Shown here: positions 38,696 through 51,926 of the stretch, piece by piece | Numbering within the stretch: position 1 is the first letter of the stretch | How the letters are laid out: each line of letters starts with the position of its first letter | Source of the DNA: Circinella minor | Lineage: Eukaryota; Mucoromycota; Mucoromycetes; Mucorales; Lichtheimiaceae | Assembly (NCBI GenBank): GCA_016758965.1 | Contig: JAEPRB010000154.1 | Location: 34,487-98,486 of the forward strand | DNA length: 64,000 bases | Direction: 5' to 3' | Translations under genes and position numbers: made by a program | Notes under the pieces: generated by a model | Told to the model about the DNA's origin: nothing | Databases searched by the model: none | What the model saw: the letters and a program-made list of their open reading frames with translations, nothing else

Positions 38696-38986
38696 AGTAG
38701 TGGTCGAGTGAGTCAAGCCTCCGTCTATGATTTAATGGACTGCGAAATGGCCACTTATCCTTCTTTCGAAGTTAGTCTTACTGAAATTCAAAATAACATT
38801 GCCGGTTTCAATGACATTGGGTCGCTCCATGCCTTGGGTTTTTACCTCGCTGATATAACGTATTTTACTTCACATGCTGATGATCGTTCGATTCATGGTA
38901 AAAATGGCGATAATAATGTATATATCTACAAGACCAAGATGATGCTCTTGATCGGTGTTTACAAAGAAGGTATTGAACCCGGTTAG
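38696..38986 (+). pseudogene. coding-like fragment, unrecognised
   Basis: An open frame with balanced amino-acid use (segments such as DLMDCEMATYPSFEVSLTE and SLHALGFYLADITYFT) ends at TAG 38984-38986. It has no in-frame ATG at its beginning and no convincing upstream exon. GTTAGT at its end could be a splice donor. It may be an exon of a gene I cannot assemble, or a relic of an inserted sequence. Not recognised. Confidence 0.25.
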
Positions 38987-40229
38987 TGTAAACAAATCAT
39001 TAAATGTATGGCTGATTCTTTAACGAAAGAAATCTCGATGATGAAGACAGTAGGATAAATAATTTAACTCAACAACAAAAATGATATAAAATAAACGACG
39101 AGTCCATTTAAAACAAAATTTATTTTCAAAAAAAATAACATAACGATTGTATTATTTAATGTACGAATTATTGTATTAATAATAATTGTTTATCATAATC
39201 GGATTATTTCTGGTATGTAAATTCTGAAGAAAAAAATTTACTCAATCTTGTTCTTACAAAAGATCTTTTTTTTAGGAATAGACCCCATGTTTCTAATTGA
39301 TTTTTTTTTTGTTTTCGATACCCTCTTCAAATGTACCCCCCTTACACACACGTCATATACGACATAAACAACACACATCCCGTAAAGAGTAGTACTTCTT
39401 TTTTAAAATAGACTACAAATTGTCAGCAATAAATCATCATCTTATTATCATAATTATCTTCTCTTACAAACATACTTTCATAGCTATCGTTACATTGTCG
39501 TTATTACTGTTCAGTCTCCAAAGATAAGTCAGACATGAAAAATATTTATGTCGTGCTACAGAATAAAACAAAGGGATTGAAAATAAAAGCGCGTCCAAAT
39601 GATTGAAGCATTGTCAATAATGCAAAAGCTCTTTTGATGTGGTCATAGCCACCAATCTTAGAATTATTATTGTATAACTCCTAAAGTTCAGAAAGTGTAA
39701 GAAAGCTCCTGGAGCCGACCCTGGGAATATCATAAATGAGTATATTGGAACCCAACAGGAGGGAAGAGCTTTATTCCCCACCAGGGATGAATTTTACCAT
39801 CAACAAATTGATTTAATAAATCCAATAATTGATGGCAGAACTGTAGTTCAAACCCAAGATTCTTATACATGCTTTGGTTATGTACTTTTGGGTTTGGCTT
39901 TGGCATCATTAAATACCACTTCGGGATCACATGAATATTGTTAATTTTCATATTTCTTTAGCATACATCACTATATGTTATTTGAAAAAGAACATTAACT
40001 CATACTTACTAGTATTTCTGACAATATGTATTGTTCTTCATAAGGACGACCCCCCATCATCTAGAAAAAATTGGAATGATTGGCATTCTTATCGTAAAAA
40101 TCATCACAAGTAAATGTTTGTTTGACCAATCAATAAATTATGAAGGGTCCCATTCTATAATTTAAATAAAACAAAGATGAGAAAGCTGAATTTTTTAAAA
40201 TTGGATACGTAATGCAAAATAATAATGTA

Positions 40230-40234
40230 AGGCC

Positions 40235-40280
<46 letters not shown>
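40230..40280 (+). repeat. (TTA)n microsatellite
   Basis: About 16 uninterrupted TTA units in non-coding DNA. Confidence 0.9.
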
Positions 40281-40281
<1 letters not shown>

Positions 40282-41099
40282 TACTTCGACTGATGGATTT
40301 TTTTAAAGAGAGGAAGCTATCTTGTAGTTATTACTAAATGTTACTAACTACTAATTGCACAAGATAATTGAAACTTAATATTACCTTCAATGTGGCCCAG
40401 GTGTGGCTATCGTTTATTCCATCATCTTTTAAAGAGTCCATTAAATATTCTAAATTCCACACTTATTAGCGTTTTTATTACCAAATCGTATTTTTTTGGG
40501 GGGAGGGGAGAGGGTGGAGAGGGTAGTTCGAACTAAACGTCGTTTGAGCTGTATATGAATCCCCCCTTGGCAAATATATACGATTCATTCGGTTGCCACA
40601 CAACTCAAAATATATGTAGAAGAGAAAGAAAAAGAATTCAATATATCAATTATATAAGGAAATCAATAATGACTCCCAATAATTTATTTGAATGTTACGC
40701 GTTTCTTGTTAATAAATGGCTTTTATTCGTCGCTTTGAGGCACACTTTGTCTATTTTCTCTGAAATATTAGAATAAACCTATTTTATTTGATACATTTAT
40801 TAATGGTATTTGTACAATACATTCATTAAAATCGCAGGTTGTTGGTTTGTAAAGTAAGGATGGTTATGGTTATAAGTTGGAAAGCATTATTAATAATTGT
40901 AAGACCGCAACAAAAAAGATCAGATTAATAAACTCAGGGCAAGTAGAGAGAAAGAAAAAAAAAAGTTTAAAAAATCGAAAGGAAAAACCCTTGTAAACCT
41001 TATCTTTATTCTTTGTCCACTCTACCAACCACTCTTTATATATTTATGTATACATAGCATTTTTTTTTTTTTTGTGACATTTTATTTATTTAGTTGAAA

Positions 41100-42775
41100 A
41101 TGGCCACTAAAAGTAATAGAATATCAGAACTCAATAATAATAATAATAATAATATTCGAGGAACACGAAAAAAAACTGGACCTTATACAATGTTTCGAAA
41201 TTCCATTACAAACCAACCTAGACGTAATAATTTGACAGGATTACGCATCATGATTGCATTTATTGGCATTCTTCTTGCATTTTTTGTTTATTGGTATCCT
41301 GAACAACAAATTCTTGAAATGGTAGATACTATACAATCTCATTTAACAGGTAACATTGCTTTTTTTTTATCATATTGAATGGGAGCAAAAAAAATTACTT
41401 TTTTTTGCATATAAATTATATATATAGCATGATATTGATGATTTAAAATAGGACAGCCTCCAGCTTGTTTAAAATATGTTATTATGATTGATGCTGGTTC
41501 AACTGGTTCACGACTTCATGTGTATCGATTTCGACAATGTGGTTCAGCTGATCCAGTTCAATTAAAAGATGAATCCCTTTTTGTACAAACGATACCAGGT
41601 TTATCTTCTTATACACCCGATTTGGCTGCTCAATCATTAGATCCATTATTAAAAGAAGCATTAAAATCGATTCCTTTACATTCCCATAAAAAGACACCTA
41701 TGGCAATTAGAGCAACAGCTGGATTACGATTATTAGGTCAAGAACAAAGTGAAAAAGTACTTGATGCTGTTTATAATCATCTTCATGTAAAATATCCTTT
41801 TCCTATTATTGGTGGACGTAAAAATGGTGTAACCATAATGGATGGTAAAGATGAAGGTAAATAATATATATATAAAGTAATTAGAGGATTTAGAAAAAGG
41901 GTTCTAATTTGAAAAGAAAATTTATTTTAGGCGTTTATGCATGGATTACAGTCAACTTTTTACTGGGTAATTTAAAATCCAAAGATATTCCGACGGCTGC
42001 TGTTTTTGATCTTGGTGGTGCATCCACTCAAATTGTATTTGAACCTGAACAAATCGATCCCAAAGCTATGATAGAAGGGGATCATAAATATACACTCACT
42101 TATGATAATCAAGATTATATTCTTTATCAACATTCTTATTTGGGATATGGTCTTATGGAAGCACGTAAAAGAATGCATCGTCGTATATTAAAATTGACCG
42201 AACAAGTCAAACCTGATTTACATGTGACTCATCCATGTTTACCTCGTAATTTGGAATTTTCTTTTCCTAAAAATGATCCTTCCCCAGAAGCTACCTTTAT
42301 CGGAGAAGGTCTTCATGATGCATGTACGGATATTGTCAAGGATATATTGAATAAGAATGCCGTTTGTCTGGCTCCACCTTGTTCTTTTGATGGTATTCAT
42401 CAACCTTTAATTTCAGAAGCATTTGCTGAAAAAGGACCTATTTATATTTTTTCTTATTTTTATGATCGTATCCATCCTTTGGGTGTTCCACCAAGTTTTA
42501 AATTACCAGAATTAGCAAAATTAACCGAACGTGTATGTAGTGGTGACTATTTAAATGAATTACCTGATGGTGATTTACGTGATGAAATGTTAGATCGTCC
42601 AGAATGGTGTCTCGATTTATCATTTATTTATGGATTATTGTCTCATGGATATGAAATACCAGATCATCGAGAAATTAAAATGGCTAAAAAGATCGATGGA
42701 GTAGAAACGGGATGGTGTTTAGGTGCTGCTATTGCTTTATTAGATGAAGCTAATTTAAAAGAACAAGATCCATAA
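41100..42775 (+). CDS. GDA1: Golgi guanosine-diphosphatase (GDA1/CD39 family)
   Basis: Three exons (41100-41349, 41452-41856, 41931-42775) give 499 residues, close to yeast Gda1 (518). It is a type II membrane protein. After about 50 cytosolic residues with an N run and a basic patch there is one helix, MIAFIGILLAFFVYWY. The lumenal domain carries all apyrase conserved regions: IDAGSTGSR, IRATAGLRLL, EGVYAWITVN, AVFDLGGASTQIVFE and GWCLGAAIALL. The enzyme hydrolyses GDP and UDP in the Golgi lumen, so that GMP can exchange for incoming GDP-mannose during glycosylation. ATG 41100 follows a T-run and TTTAGTTGAAA. AATAAA overlaps the stop codon. The 3' end converges with the K+ channel gene, 145 bp apart. 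Confidence 0.94.
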
Positions 42776-42920
42776 TAAATCTTCTTTTTATATTCCCAGA
42801 AAAAAAAATATTATTTTTATTAATGTTGTTATTTGCAAAGGAAGGAAAGGGGGTATATAAATATATTGTATCATAAATAAAAGCACAATGGATGACAGAT
42901 TTTGTTTTTTACTATAAAGC

Positions 42921-44626
42921 TTAATATACACAATCAGGTTGTGCTAAAACATAAATAAAATCTGTTGCTTTAAGAATCAAAGATGGAACAGGATTTGAAT
43001 AAACAAATGGAAGTTCATTACCGAATATGTGATGGTCAGGAGCACGGAGAAGTCCCAAAGCGAGAATACCTTGATCCAATAATAAAGATTGATACAAATG
43101 TGAAAACGTTTGTCCAATAAAAAGGTTTGGTACCGCTATACTTGAAAGCCTTGATGAAGCCGTTACTGAAGGTGATAATGATGATGTTGATGATGGTCTT
43201 GGTAAATATTCATCAAATAATAAATTATTACTATTGTTACTATTCCAATGTTGAATGTCATTATCGTTGGTTTTTTTACTAATATTACTATGACAGGATC
43301 TATTTTTTCTTTTTCGTTGTATTGGAATATCTGCTGTATCAGATACAATAGAAGGCGGCATTCCACTTAATGCCTTGATTACTTTAACAATATCAGGTTT
43401 ATAATAGGATTGACTTAGTAACACGTTACTAATAAGACTATCAGCTACTACATCGCCAGCTGCATAAGCAGGGGTATAAAATACATCTACTTCTTCATCT
43501 ACTTGTTTTCCTTGTAAAAGATGCATAAATTTGATATTGGATCTTTCCACTAAAATGATCCATGTTCGATAAGTCAGTATTACAGAAAAGGAGATGTTAT
43601 TTATTAATTATTGTACCCCAGTTAGAATCCATTACTCATCCAAAACAACCCCCCCCTCAATTGTTTTCCCTTTTTTATTTTACGTCTCTGTCCTTATTAC
43701 GTTACCTAGATTTACAATAATGTAAGGTATTTTCTTTCGTCCATGAAGTAATATATGAATAATATGACTTGTCATACTTTATATGAAAATGAAAAAAAAA
43801 GTTTGTTATTGTTAAAAGATACATATTAAAAAAATTCGTTTCACAATAATAAATAATCTTACATGGCTGCACTATCTGCACTTGCACCTTGTAATTCTGG
43901 GGCATCTTTTTCACTATTGTAATATATATATATATATATATGGTTACATTATTTCGAAGAAAAACAAAAGGATACGTTGTTTTTTTATTTGGTCTGTCTA
44001 AATATGCAAATATATATATATATATACATTACCTCATTACAGCAACTTGTTTTGCTCGTTTAATACCTGCTCGAAGAAGATCATCGGGCTGACGACAATT
44101 TCCCTATATACAATATAATGTTTATAAAAAAAAGCTTACTATGAACGTATACAACATTGAGTTTACTAGTAGAAAACAATAATGCTAATATAAATAAATA
44201 TATTACCTCCATAATAAAAACACGTGGAAAATTACTAATTAATTCAAATTCTTTTTCACTTGGAAGTTTATTACATAATATTACAATATCTTGTAGTTCT
44301 TCAGGCCTTAGATGAGGTGATCTAAAAATCATAATAATAGTATATGCATCATTAAATAAATATGTATATTATATATAAACATTTAGGAACCTAGTACATT
44401 ATCAGTATTATAATTGTCTTTATACATAATGTATATATATTACCTGAGATTATAAATGAATTTAAACAAGTTGATAAACTCTTCGTGCATGCATACGAGA
44501 ACATGATTATGCATACCTCTTGTTGACAGGATAATAGCATCTGAACGTTGTGCTGGTTCATCAAGTAAATAACAAGTTAATGATGTTTTAGTTTGTACAC
44601 TACTATCATCGTCATCCTCGTCGTAG

Positions 44627-44658
<32 letters not shown>

Positions 44659-47600
44659 GTCGTCGTCGTCTTCACTACATGAGCTTTCTTCACTACTACT
44701 GCTATCATCGATGAATGATGTTGTACTATTCCGACAATAGGAAAGTTTTGAAATATTAAGTGCTGCTCCACCACCACTAATGCCAATCAATAAGGATTTA
44801 CTTGCAGAAGGAAGTCGAGTAATTCGATAATGTTTCTTTTTTTCTGAATTGTTATCATTGCTGTTATTAGAAGATGATCGGATTGCTGACTTTGATGATG
44901 TTATTGAACTGGAGGAGGAGGAAGAGGATAAAGAGGATATTGATGAATAAGGTGGAGGCTTCGTTGTAGTCATCATTTGTTCTTGTCGAATATCAATGGA
45001 TGATTTACAATCATAGGTTTTTTGTTGTTGAGAATATGATGTATGTAATCGAACCATTTGCCAAACATATAATGGATTCTATTATATATATAATATCATT
45101 ATTATTATACATTGAAATTACGTATCTATTTTTTTATTTTTCATGTTTTTTAGTATACTGTGTTATATATATATATATATATTTACCAAAGTATCAATTT
45201 CTTGGATTTCTTTTGAACTTTGAGCAATATAAAAACATAAATCTGTTTCTTTAATTATATATGAATTTTGAAATGATGGATTCAATATAATTTCATAACG
45301 ATTTTGTTCGGGTATAAAAGTTTTGACAGCAAACAGTATAATTTGATTTTCATTATATAAAATCTAAAAAAGAAATATTAATATTCTACGTCATATGTAA
45401 TGTTATTTCATTGTATTGTTATTATTGTTTGGGGGGGAGGGAAGAGAGAACGAAAATGGATCTTTTTTTTTTACCCATGCTGCGTGACAAAAACTAATTC
45501 CTATAATGCATGCAGATGCTGAAGCTGTATAAATTTCATTACATGAACCATCATCTAATAAAATAAAAAATTTATATCAACAAAAAGCAATAACAGATAA
45601 GTAAAGAAACTTCCTTCTTTCAAATAAAAAAAAAAACGTTTCAAGTGCTTTTGCAAAACTATATATTATATATATTTACAAACCATATTGAGCTTCCCAA
45701 GGTAAATCATAATTATTTAATGGTTCTCGTTGATGTAGTAAGTTTGTCAATAAGGTGGATGCACCACGACAACGACAATTTAATGCTAATAAATATTGAT
45801 TAAACTGTCGAGTACAAATCACTTCTTTAGCCACTTTTTGATAAATAGCAGTACTAGGTGACAGATTATAACTATAGATAGGAACATTATATCGAGCTGT
45901 ATAGCAATAGAGTGACCATAATCGAACAGTATTATGTTCATCTTCTTTCATAGGATCGGGAGCATTTAGATCTACATCCCCCCCCCAAAAAAAAATTCGA
46001 GTTACGTAATAAAGAATTAATGAAAAGTTTTGTAATCTTCTCGCATATTTGTTTACGATAGTCTTTTTTATTTTTTTCAGAAAAAAAAAGGCAAGATGAA
46101 AAAAGAATGCTTAGTGTTACTACCTGATAAAGTAAAAATAGCTTGGGCGTATCTTGCATTCTATTAAGAAAAAAGAAAAGCAAATAAATAAATAGTTATC
46201 GACATTTAAGCAAAAAAAAAACCAACGATTATCTTCTTACTGCTCTCTGTAACGCTTTATCATTCTAGAATAATTTGATAAACAATTATTATTTAATTTT
46301 TACTATATTAGTTTTTTCTTCTCGGAGGAAAAGATAAAAGATATATATATATTTTTGTTTCCTTACAAGACAAGTACTATGAAGAAATTGAATACGATGA
46401 CCCCATACTGAATTACGTCCTAATAATTTTAAATCATCAGTAATAGGTTTCGTATCTAAAAATACTACTGAAAGTTTTCCATCAATGTTATCCTATAATA
46501 TATATTTATAATTTAATATCACATATTTTGTTTTTAATTTTTATTTTCTATATATAATTGTTGTTACCATATTTAAAAATCCATTTAATGTATCTTTTGC
46601 TTGTTCAGCTGTAAATGAACCAACAATAAGAATAAATGGTTGATTTCCTTTTTCTACTACACTTCCTTCAGCTATTGTAAATGAGATATATTAGAGAGTG
46701 TGATAAAATAATATGTACGTAGTAAAATATTATAAAAAACAGGGGATGGTTTGAGTTAGTAATAAAGTTTATTTACAAATCACAATTTTTTTTTAAAAAA
46801 AAAATTACCATCACGTTTTTGCATAGTTTCCATGAAGTCGGATACTAAACCAGGAATTACAGCAACTGTAATGCATATAAGTAACATAATAACAACACGA
46901 CTTGTTGATGCAATTGGTGTAATATCTAATTATTCATAAAAAACATTTTATCAGTTATCATTAACAAAACAATCAAGGAAAATTCATTATAATTGTTACA
47001 TAGGTCTTTGTTGTAATAAAATTATTACCTCCATAACCAACTGTTGATAATGTTACAAATACAAAATATCTAATATTATTAATAATACATTATATTTCAC
47101 AAGTTAATTTATAGATTATCTACAAGTGGAATAAAAAAATATAACAAAAAAAAATTGATACAAACAAAGAATCAAGTACGCTATAATGATTACCACCAAA
47201 TATGGCTTCTGTATATTGAAAAGCTGCCATACCATTGAATAGTAAGGTAAGAGTCATCCCGACAAGATATATTTGCTTATAATTGATAGCATCTACTGGT
47301 TTATCTAAAATGTATATTGAGAATATAAAATTAATATATGACATAATAGGTGTGTGTTCTTTTTTTTTCTTCTTTTTTTCTATATTTCGTTGTTATGAAA
47401 CTTTGATGGAAATCTAATCTTAATCAATTTTACCAGTCATACGAAGTGTTACTTTAATCTTGAGAGCACTTTTAATTCGTAAAACACATACCCAACTCCG
47501 CAAAAAATAAGGAACTAGTAGTAGGATTACAAAATATATGAGTTATGCTAGATAGTAAAAATTCATAATAATAAAAACGCTAATGAAAAGAAAAACACAT

Positions 47601-49261
47601 ATTTTTGAGTGATCATTTTTACCATAAATATATTGACCATAAGGTATAAATCTTGATAATAAAAGTGGAATTGAAGTTAATAATTCAATAAGCCCCCGAA
47701 AACTAATTAGGACAGATAATGGAGATCGGCTAATTAGAAATCCTAAAGTAAAATGCTTATTGTTAATTGTTTTTTTTTTGTGGATAAACAAATGAAAAAT
47801 ATGATTTAAGCCCTCCACCGCCCGCGATGTTGTCTCATTCATTCACACACACAACTTTACGCACGCGCATTTCTCCTTTCCCACCCGCACCACCAAAATA
47901 TATAAACAAAGAATAAACAAAGAATAAAAAAAAAGAACCACATGCTTACGAATAGTAAATGAGCCAATGTTCCATAAAGAAAGAACCTGACAGAAAATCC
48001 TAAAGTGTATATAACATATAAAATTCTTTAAATCTAGACTATAATCCATACTAATTTTTTTTCTGGAATGTACAAAGTGTATATATATGTATCTGATGAT
48101 ACATAAAGAATGATTATATAGCAATTTTGATATATATTTACCATAAATCATAAGATCGATTTTTAAATAACCAATATGGAGTCAAACTAATATCATATCC
48201 TTGAATAATTTCTCGTACATAAGCACAACATAAAAGTAAGTCAACAATAAGGTCCAGATTCACCTATTTTGAAAGAAAAAGCAAGAATACACCCAATGAG
48301 AAAAGAATTGTATAATTCAATTTAACTAAGATGTATATTATATTATTATAGCATGTTGAAATGAACCCCCCCTTCCAAAAAAAAAGATCTTTTAATTTAC
48401 AAAAAGAACAATTGTTTGATTTGCCCATAAAATAGATTTAATCATTGAAGCATAAACATCATATTGAAAATATTGTTTAATATCATCAAGAAAACCATAC
48501 ACCTTCGGGTTATCATCACTATAATAAATAAAAATAAATGCGTTTATCCGAATAAGTTAATTCCTTTCAAAATTGCGCGGGGGAGCCGAAAAAAGAAAAA
48601 CATTACACAATCACATCAACATAAACATAAACATAAAGAAAAAAACTCGGAACCTTACCGGGCACGTTTACGACTTATTTTATAATTGGATCTTATTGTA
48701 CTCAAATTGACTTGAACGGGTTTTCGACGGATAAACCATGTAGGTTTATTATTATTTTCTTTTATATTTAATAAAGAAAATGAAGAAGAAAAAGATGGAA
48801 TAGAAGTTGTAGCAGCCGTCACTTCTTGAGCTCTAAAAAATAATAAGGAAAAAGTTGAATATAATATATATATATATATATATATATCTTGTTTTTTATT
48901 ATAGAAACAACAACAGAAATTGTTTATCTTCCTCCCCCCCAAAAAAAAACAATTCTTACTTTGGATCTAATGCTGGTAGTACAAAATCATTTAAAAAGAA
49001 TGCATTCTTCCGCTTTTCCGATCTCGAACAACGACCCGATGTTTGCATGGTTGGAAGTAAAGGTAATGAAGGTGAAGGTGCTGAAGTAGTAGTAGAAGAA
49101 GAAGAAGATACTATTTCTGTTGTACCATACACTTTTAGTTTTCTTTTTATATTATTATATAACGCGCTTTCTTCATCATCATCTTCTTCAGGCTGTTGTT
49201 GTTGCAAATCAAAATAATTTGTTGGAGTACTAATTTTTGATCGTCTTGTTGTATAGAGCAT
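42921..49261 (-). CDS. BK/Slo-type potassium channel with two RCK domains
   Basis: Twenty-three exons on the minus strand: 49261-48960, 48832-48659, 48518-48401, 48263-48142, 47986-47950, 47755-47623, 47514-47434, 47304-47166, 47069-47029, 46925-46809, 46671-46568, 46492-46367, 46264-46241, 46160-46124, 45971-45684, 45554-45475, 45363-45187, 45078-44444, 44321-44207, 44103-44033, 43913-43863, 43776-43706, 43549-42921. They give 1223 residues. After a disordered N-terminus come S1-S4 with an S4-like VPYFLRSWVCVLRIKSALK, then S5, and the pore filter LSTVGYGDITP. RCK1 starts PFILIVGSFTAEQAKDTL and contains CRGASTLLTNLL, the BK alpha signature. A poly-Asp linker follows. RCK2 has LRAGIKRAKQVAVM and VNLVERSNIKF. 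It should be a voltage- and ion-gated K+ channel of the plasma or an internal membrane. The Asp-rich calcium bowl expected after ERSNIKF is missing. The acceptor at 47755 is the weakest splice call; 47742 is the alternative. Confidence 0.88.
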
Positions 49262-50894
49262 GGCATTGGATTTAATTAATTATTAGTATTTTTTTTACTT
49301 GAAGAATAATTCAGTTTTTTTTTGTAAAAAAAAAAAAGAAAAAAAAAGAAAAACTATTGAAGTATTTTTATGAATAAATATTTGAATTGATAAAGATTTA
49401 CAAAGCAAAAACGAGAAAGAAAAAGGTTATTAAAAAGAAGAAAGAAAGAAAGAAAAAGAAGAAGAAAAAGAAGGCATGATATACGTAGAAATAGTGGAAA
49501 AATAAAAAAAAATTGTAATGAAGGCGTCAATTTTACAAGTGAATATAAAAAATGGCTCCCTCTTTTGAGGTAATTTATATTTCTTTTGTTGCATAGCGGC
49601 TAAATCCCCCACCTATTCGTTTACATAACATTACACGTGTGGGATCTGATTTGATAGGTAAAAATGCTCATCATTTTATTTTTCAAAAGTGGAGTTACCA
49701 GACTCAAGAACCCAAGGGGGTGTGGAAGTATTTAAGACGCTTAATTAATATTATCATTCTTATCATTTATGAAAAAAAGAGTAAATCCAGTTGAAAGGTA
49801 AAATCATTATACATAATGTGCTCATACATATTTTTGTTCCGGGTGGATTTAAAGTTATATATAACACACTCAATTTTAACAACCCTCCACACCCCCCTGC
49901 ATCATTTTTATGCATCTCGACTCTTTTCTGGGTTTTCAATTGAAAATGATGTTGGTTCCAGATTTTAATATCAAATGTGTATCCATAGAAACTTGTTTCC
50001 TTGGTTACTGCTTAATAACTTTTTCTTCTTCCCTGAAACAATTCCAATTCAATTAGAAAAAAAAAATTAAGGTAGAAAATAACAACTTTGTCCAAGTTTA
50101 GTTTAACCCGAGGGAGAGAATGCAGAAAAGCCGATCAAAAAAAAAAGAATCCGTCCCCCCGCGTGGTATATTTTTTTAAAGTTATTTTAACAAAGAAAGT
50201 CGGAAGAAATAAATCAAACCAGTCACTTTTTTTTTCACTATAAAATAAGGAATTCAACTTCAAAAAAAAAGTTTTTTTTTTTTTTTTTCTTCTTTGTCAA
50301 AACAAAATTTCAAGGGCATGATCTTAGAGTCGTTGAATGTTTGCGAATCTTACACAATAGGCCATTCTGCGCTAGTCATCCCCGCGAAGGAACATACAAG
50401 ATTATTAACTTAATCTTGGTGCTTTGAACTATAGTCATGAATTTGGTTTTAATTCTCTTATCCATGCTAACTCAATTTGCACATACATTCTTTTTTATTT
50501 GTTTCAAAAAAAACAAAACAAAAGTTTTTAAAATAAGAAAATGAAAAAAATAAGTATCTCAATTATCATATTTTTGATACAAAAATAAGCCTATCTATTT
50601 GCTTAAAAAGAAAATTAAAAAAGATGATCATGATATCATAATTTACTATTATGATCATTCCCATCTTTTATTATAAAATGACATCAGTAATAATAGACCA
50701 TCTATGTCTACAATAATAATTTTCCCATATACTACTTTTAAAAAAACAATAAGGAAAAATAACGCAATACACGTATTTAAAAAAATCTCTTTTCTCTCAC
50801 AATCCAATTGTTGTTTTTTGATGACAAACGTCTCTTTTATTATTATTATATTTTGAGTTTATTATGCAAGTAAAACAGTTTATTAATAAAAAGT
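49262..50894. other. intergenic region
   Basis: Promoter side of the channel gene on the left and 3' side of eS25 on the right. Long A and T runs occur, including a near-palindromic A/T tract around 50262-50290. ORFs are short and low-complexity; nothing else seen. Confidence 0.55.
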
Positions 50895-51724
50895 TTACTC
50901 TTCATCAGACTCAGCAGCCTTAGCCTTCTTTTCATCACCAGTAGCACGGGCTATTATTAAGATATAAAAAATAATGATAATTATTAGCCTTATTTGTTAT
51001 ACACTATATGTTATCCAACTTTATACAATATATTCATATATGTACTATTGACCCCCCTCAAAAAAATAAAAAATAATACGTACTGTAGATGACTTGAGCA
51101 TGATGACGCAAGACGGGCTTAATAAGACCTTGGGCTTCAAGCTCGCGAATAGCAACACGGGCAAGGGAGCCGTTCAAGCGAAGACGATCAACCAAAACAG
51201 ATTGAGAAATAAGCTTGTAAGTGGGGACTTCCTTGAAGAGACGTTCATAGGTAGGCTTGTCGAGAACAACCATGTTGTTGGACTTGTCCTTTACCTTCTT
51301 GGCGGACCACTTCTATAAACATTGCCCAAAAATAAATAAATAATAATAACCAAATATTAGCATTTAAAATGTCTTTAACCTTTAAATAAATAATATTTCT
51401 TCGCCATAATTGTAAATGTATAATTAAAATAAATTGAATAACTTGCCTTCTTAGCCTTCTTGCCACCAGAGGAGGAGGAGGGGACTTGATCTTTCTTGCC
51501 CTATAATTTTTAAAATTGTTTAGCCATTAGGGGAAAACTTCAATCGCATTCTAGAATATGATATCCAAATTTCGTTTTTTCGTTTTATTCCCCATCCATC
51601 ATGTATTTCATTCATCCATCTGTTATCCATGTTATGCGTCTATCCATCTTTATATCTTTTGTTCCTTCTAACCCCTTTCACTCTATATATTCATTTTCCA
51701 CCTTTGGGTGGCCATACTCACCAT
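50895..51724 (-). CDS. RPS25: 40S ribosomal protein eS25
   Basis: Four exons (51724-51722, 51500-51447, 51312-51084, 50950-50895) encode 113 residues. Exon 1 is only the ATG, followed at once by GTGAGT. Exon 2 is G/K/S-rich and ends before GCAAGT, a GC-AG intron; no GT donor there keeps the frame. Exon 3 holds the core: VKDKSNNMVVLDKPTYE, VPTYKLISQSVL and GSLARVAIRELEAQGLIKPV. Exon 4 gives TRATGDEKKAKAAESDEE. eS25 sits on the 40S head near the E site and is needed for some IRES and RAN translation. An intron right after the start codon is common in fungal ribosomal protein genes and often boosts expression. Codon use is more GC-rich than neighbours (AAG, CTC, GTC), fitting high expression. 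It shares a 202-bp divergent promoter with the gene at 51927. Confidence 0.95.
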
Positions 51725-51926
51725 AGTGATTAGAGAAAGAAACTTGGTTATCAGAACCGTTGAGCAAATATAACTACGGAGCTCGAATATCCTCAATTTT
51801 TTTTGGTTCTCATAATCCTTACCCTCTTTTTTTTTTCCCGACCAAATTCGTGTGTTGTCTAGTCTGTATACTCTGTCTCTATATTTTTTTTATAGCTTAC
51901 TAAATAACTTTACTCCAATTTCAAAA
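51725..51926. promoter_or_regulatory. divergent promoter of RPS25 and the small unknown gene
   Basis: Only 202 bp separate the two start codons, so both genes must use this segment. It contains pyrimidine-rich tracts (CCCTCTTTTTTTTTTCCC near 51822-51839). No specific activator site could be named. Confidence 0.55.

Larger units (their letters stand above)
37221..41099. other. 3.9-kb gene-poor region between divergent genes
   Basis: AT-rich DNA between the HMG-box gene (-) and GDA1 (+). It contains two stretches with coding-like composition (38700-38985 and about 39735-39910, + strand), described separately, and a (TTA)n microsatellite at about 40230-40280. No intact gene was found. Confidence 0.5.

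Noticed and set aside
43550..43862. Direct splice from channel exon 43913-43863 to the last exon at 43549
   Set aside because: It breaks the frame. Inserting the 71-nt exon 43776-43706 restores the frame and supplies the expected KKIPYIIVNLVERSNIKF segment.
44577..44786. Met-rich minus-strand ORF
   Set aside because: An alternative frame of the GAT/GAC poly-Asp tract in the K+ channel gene.
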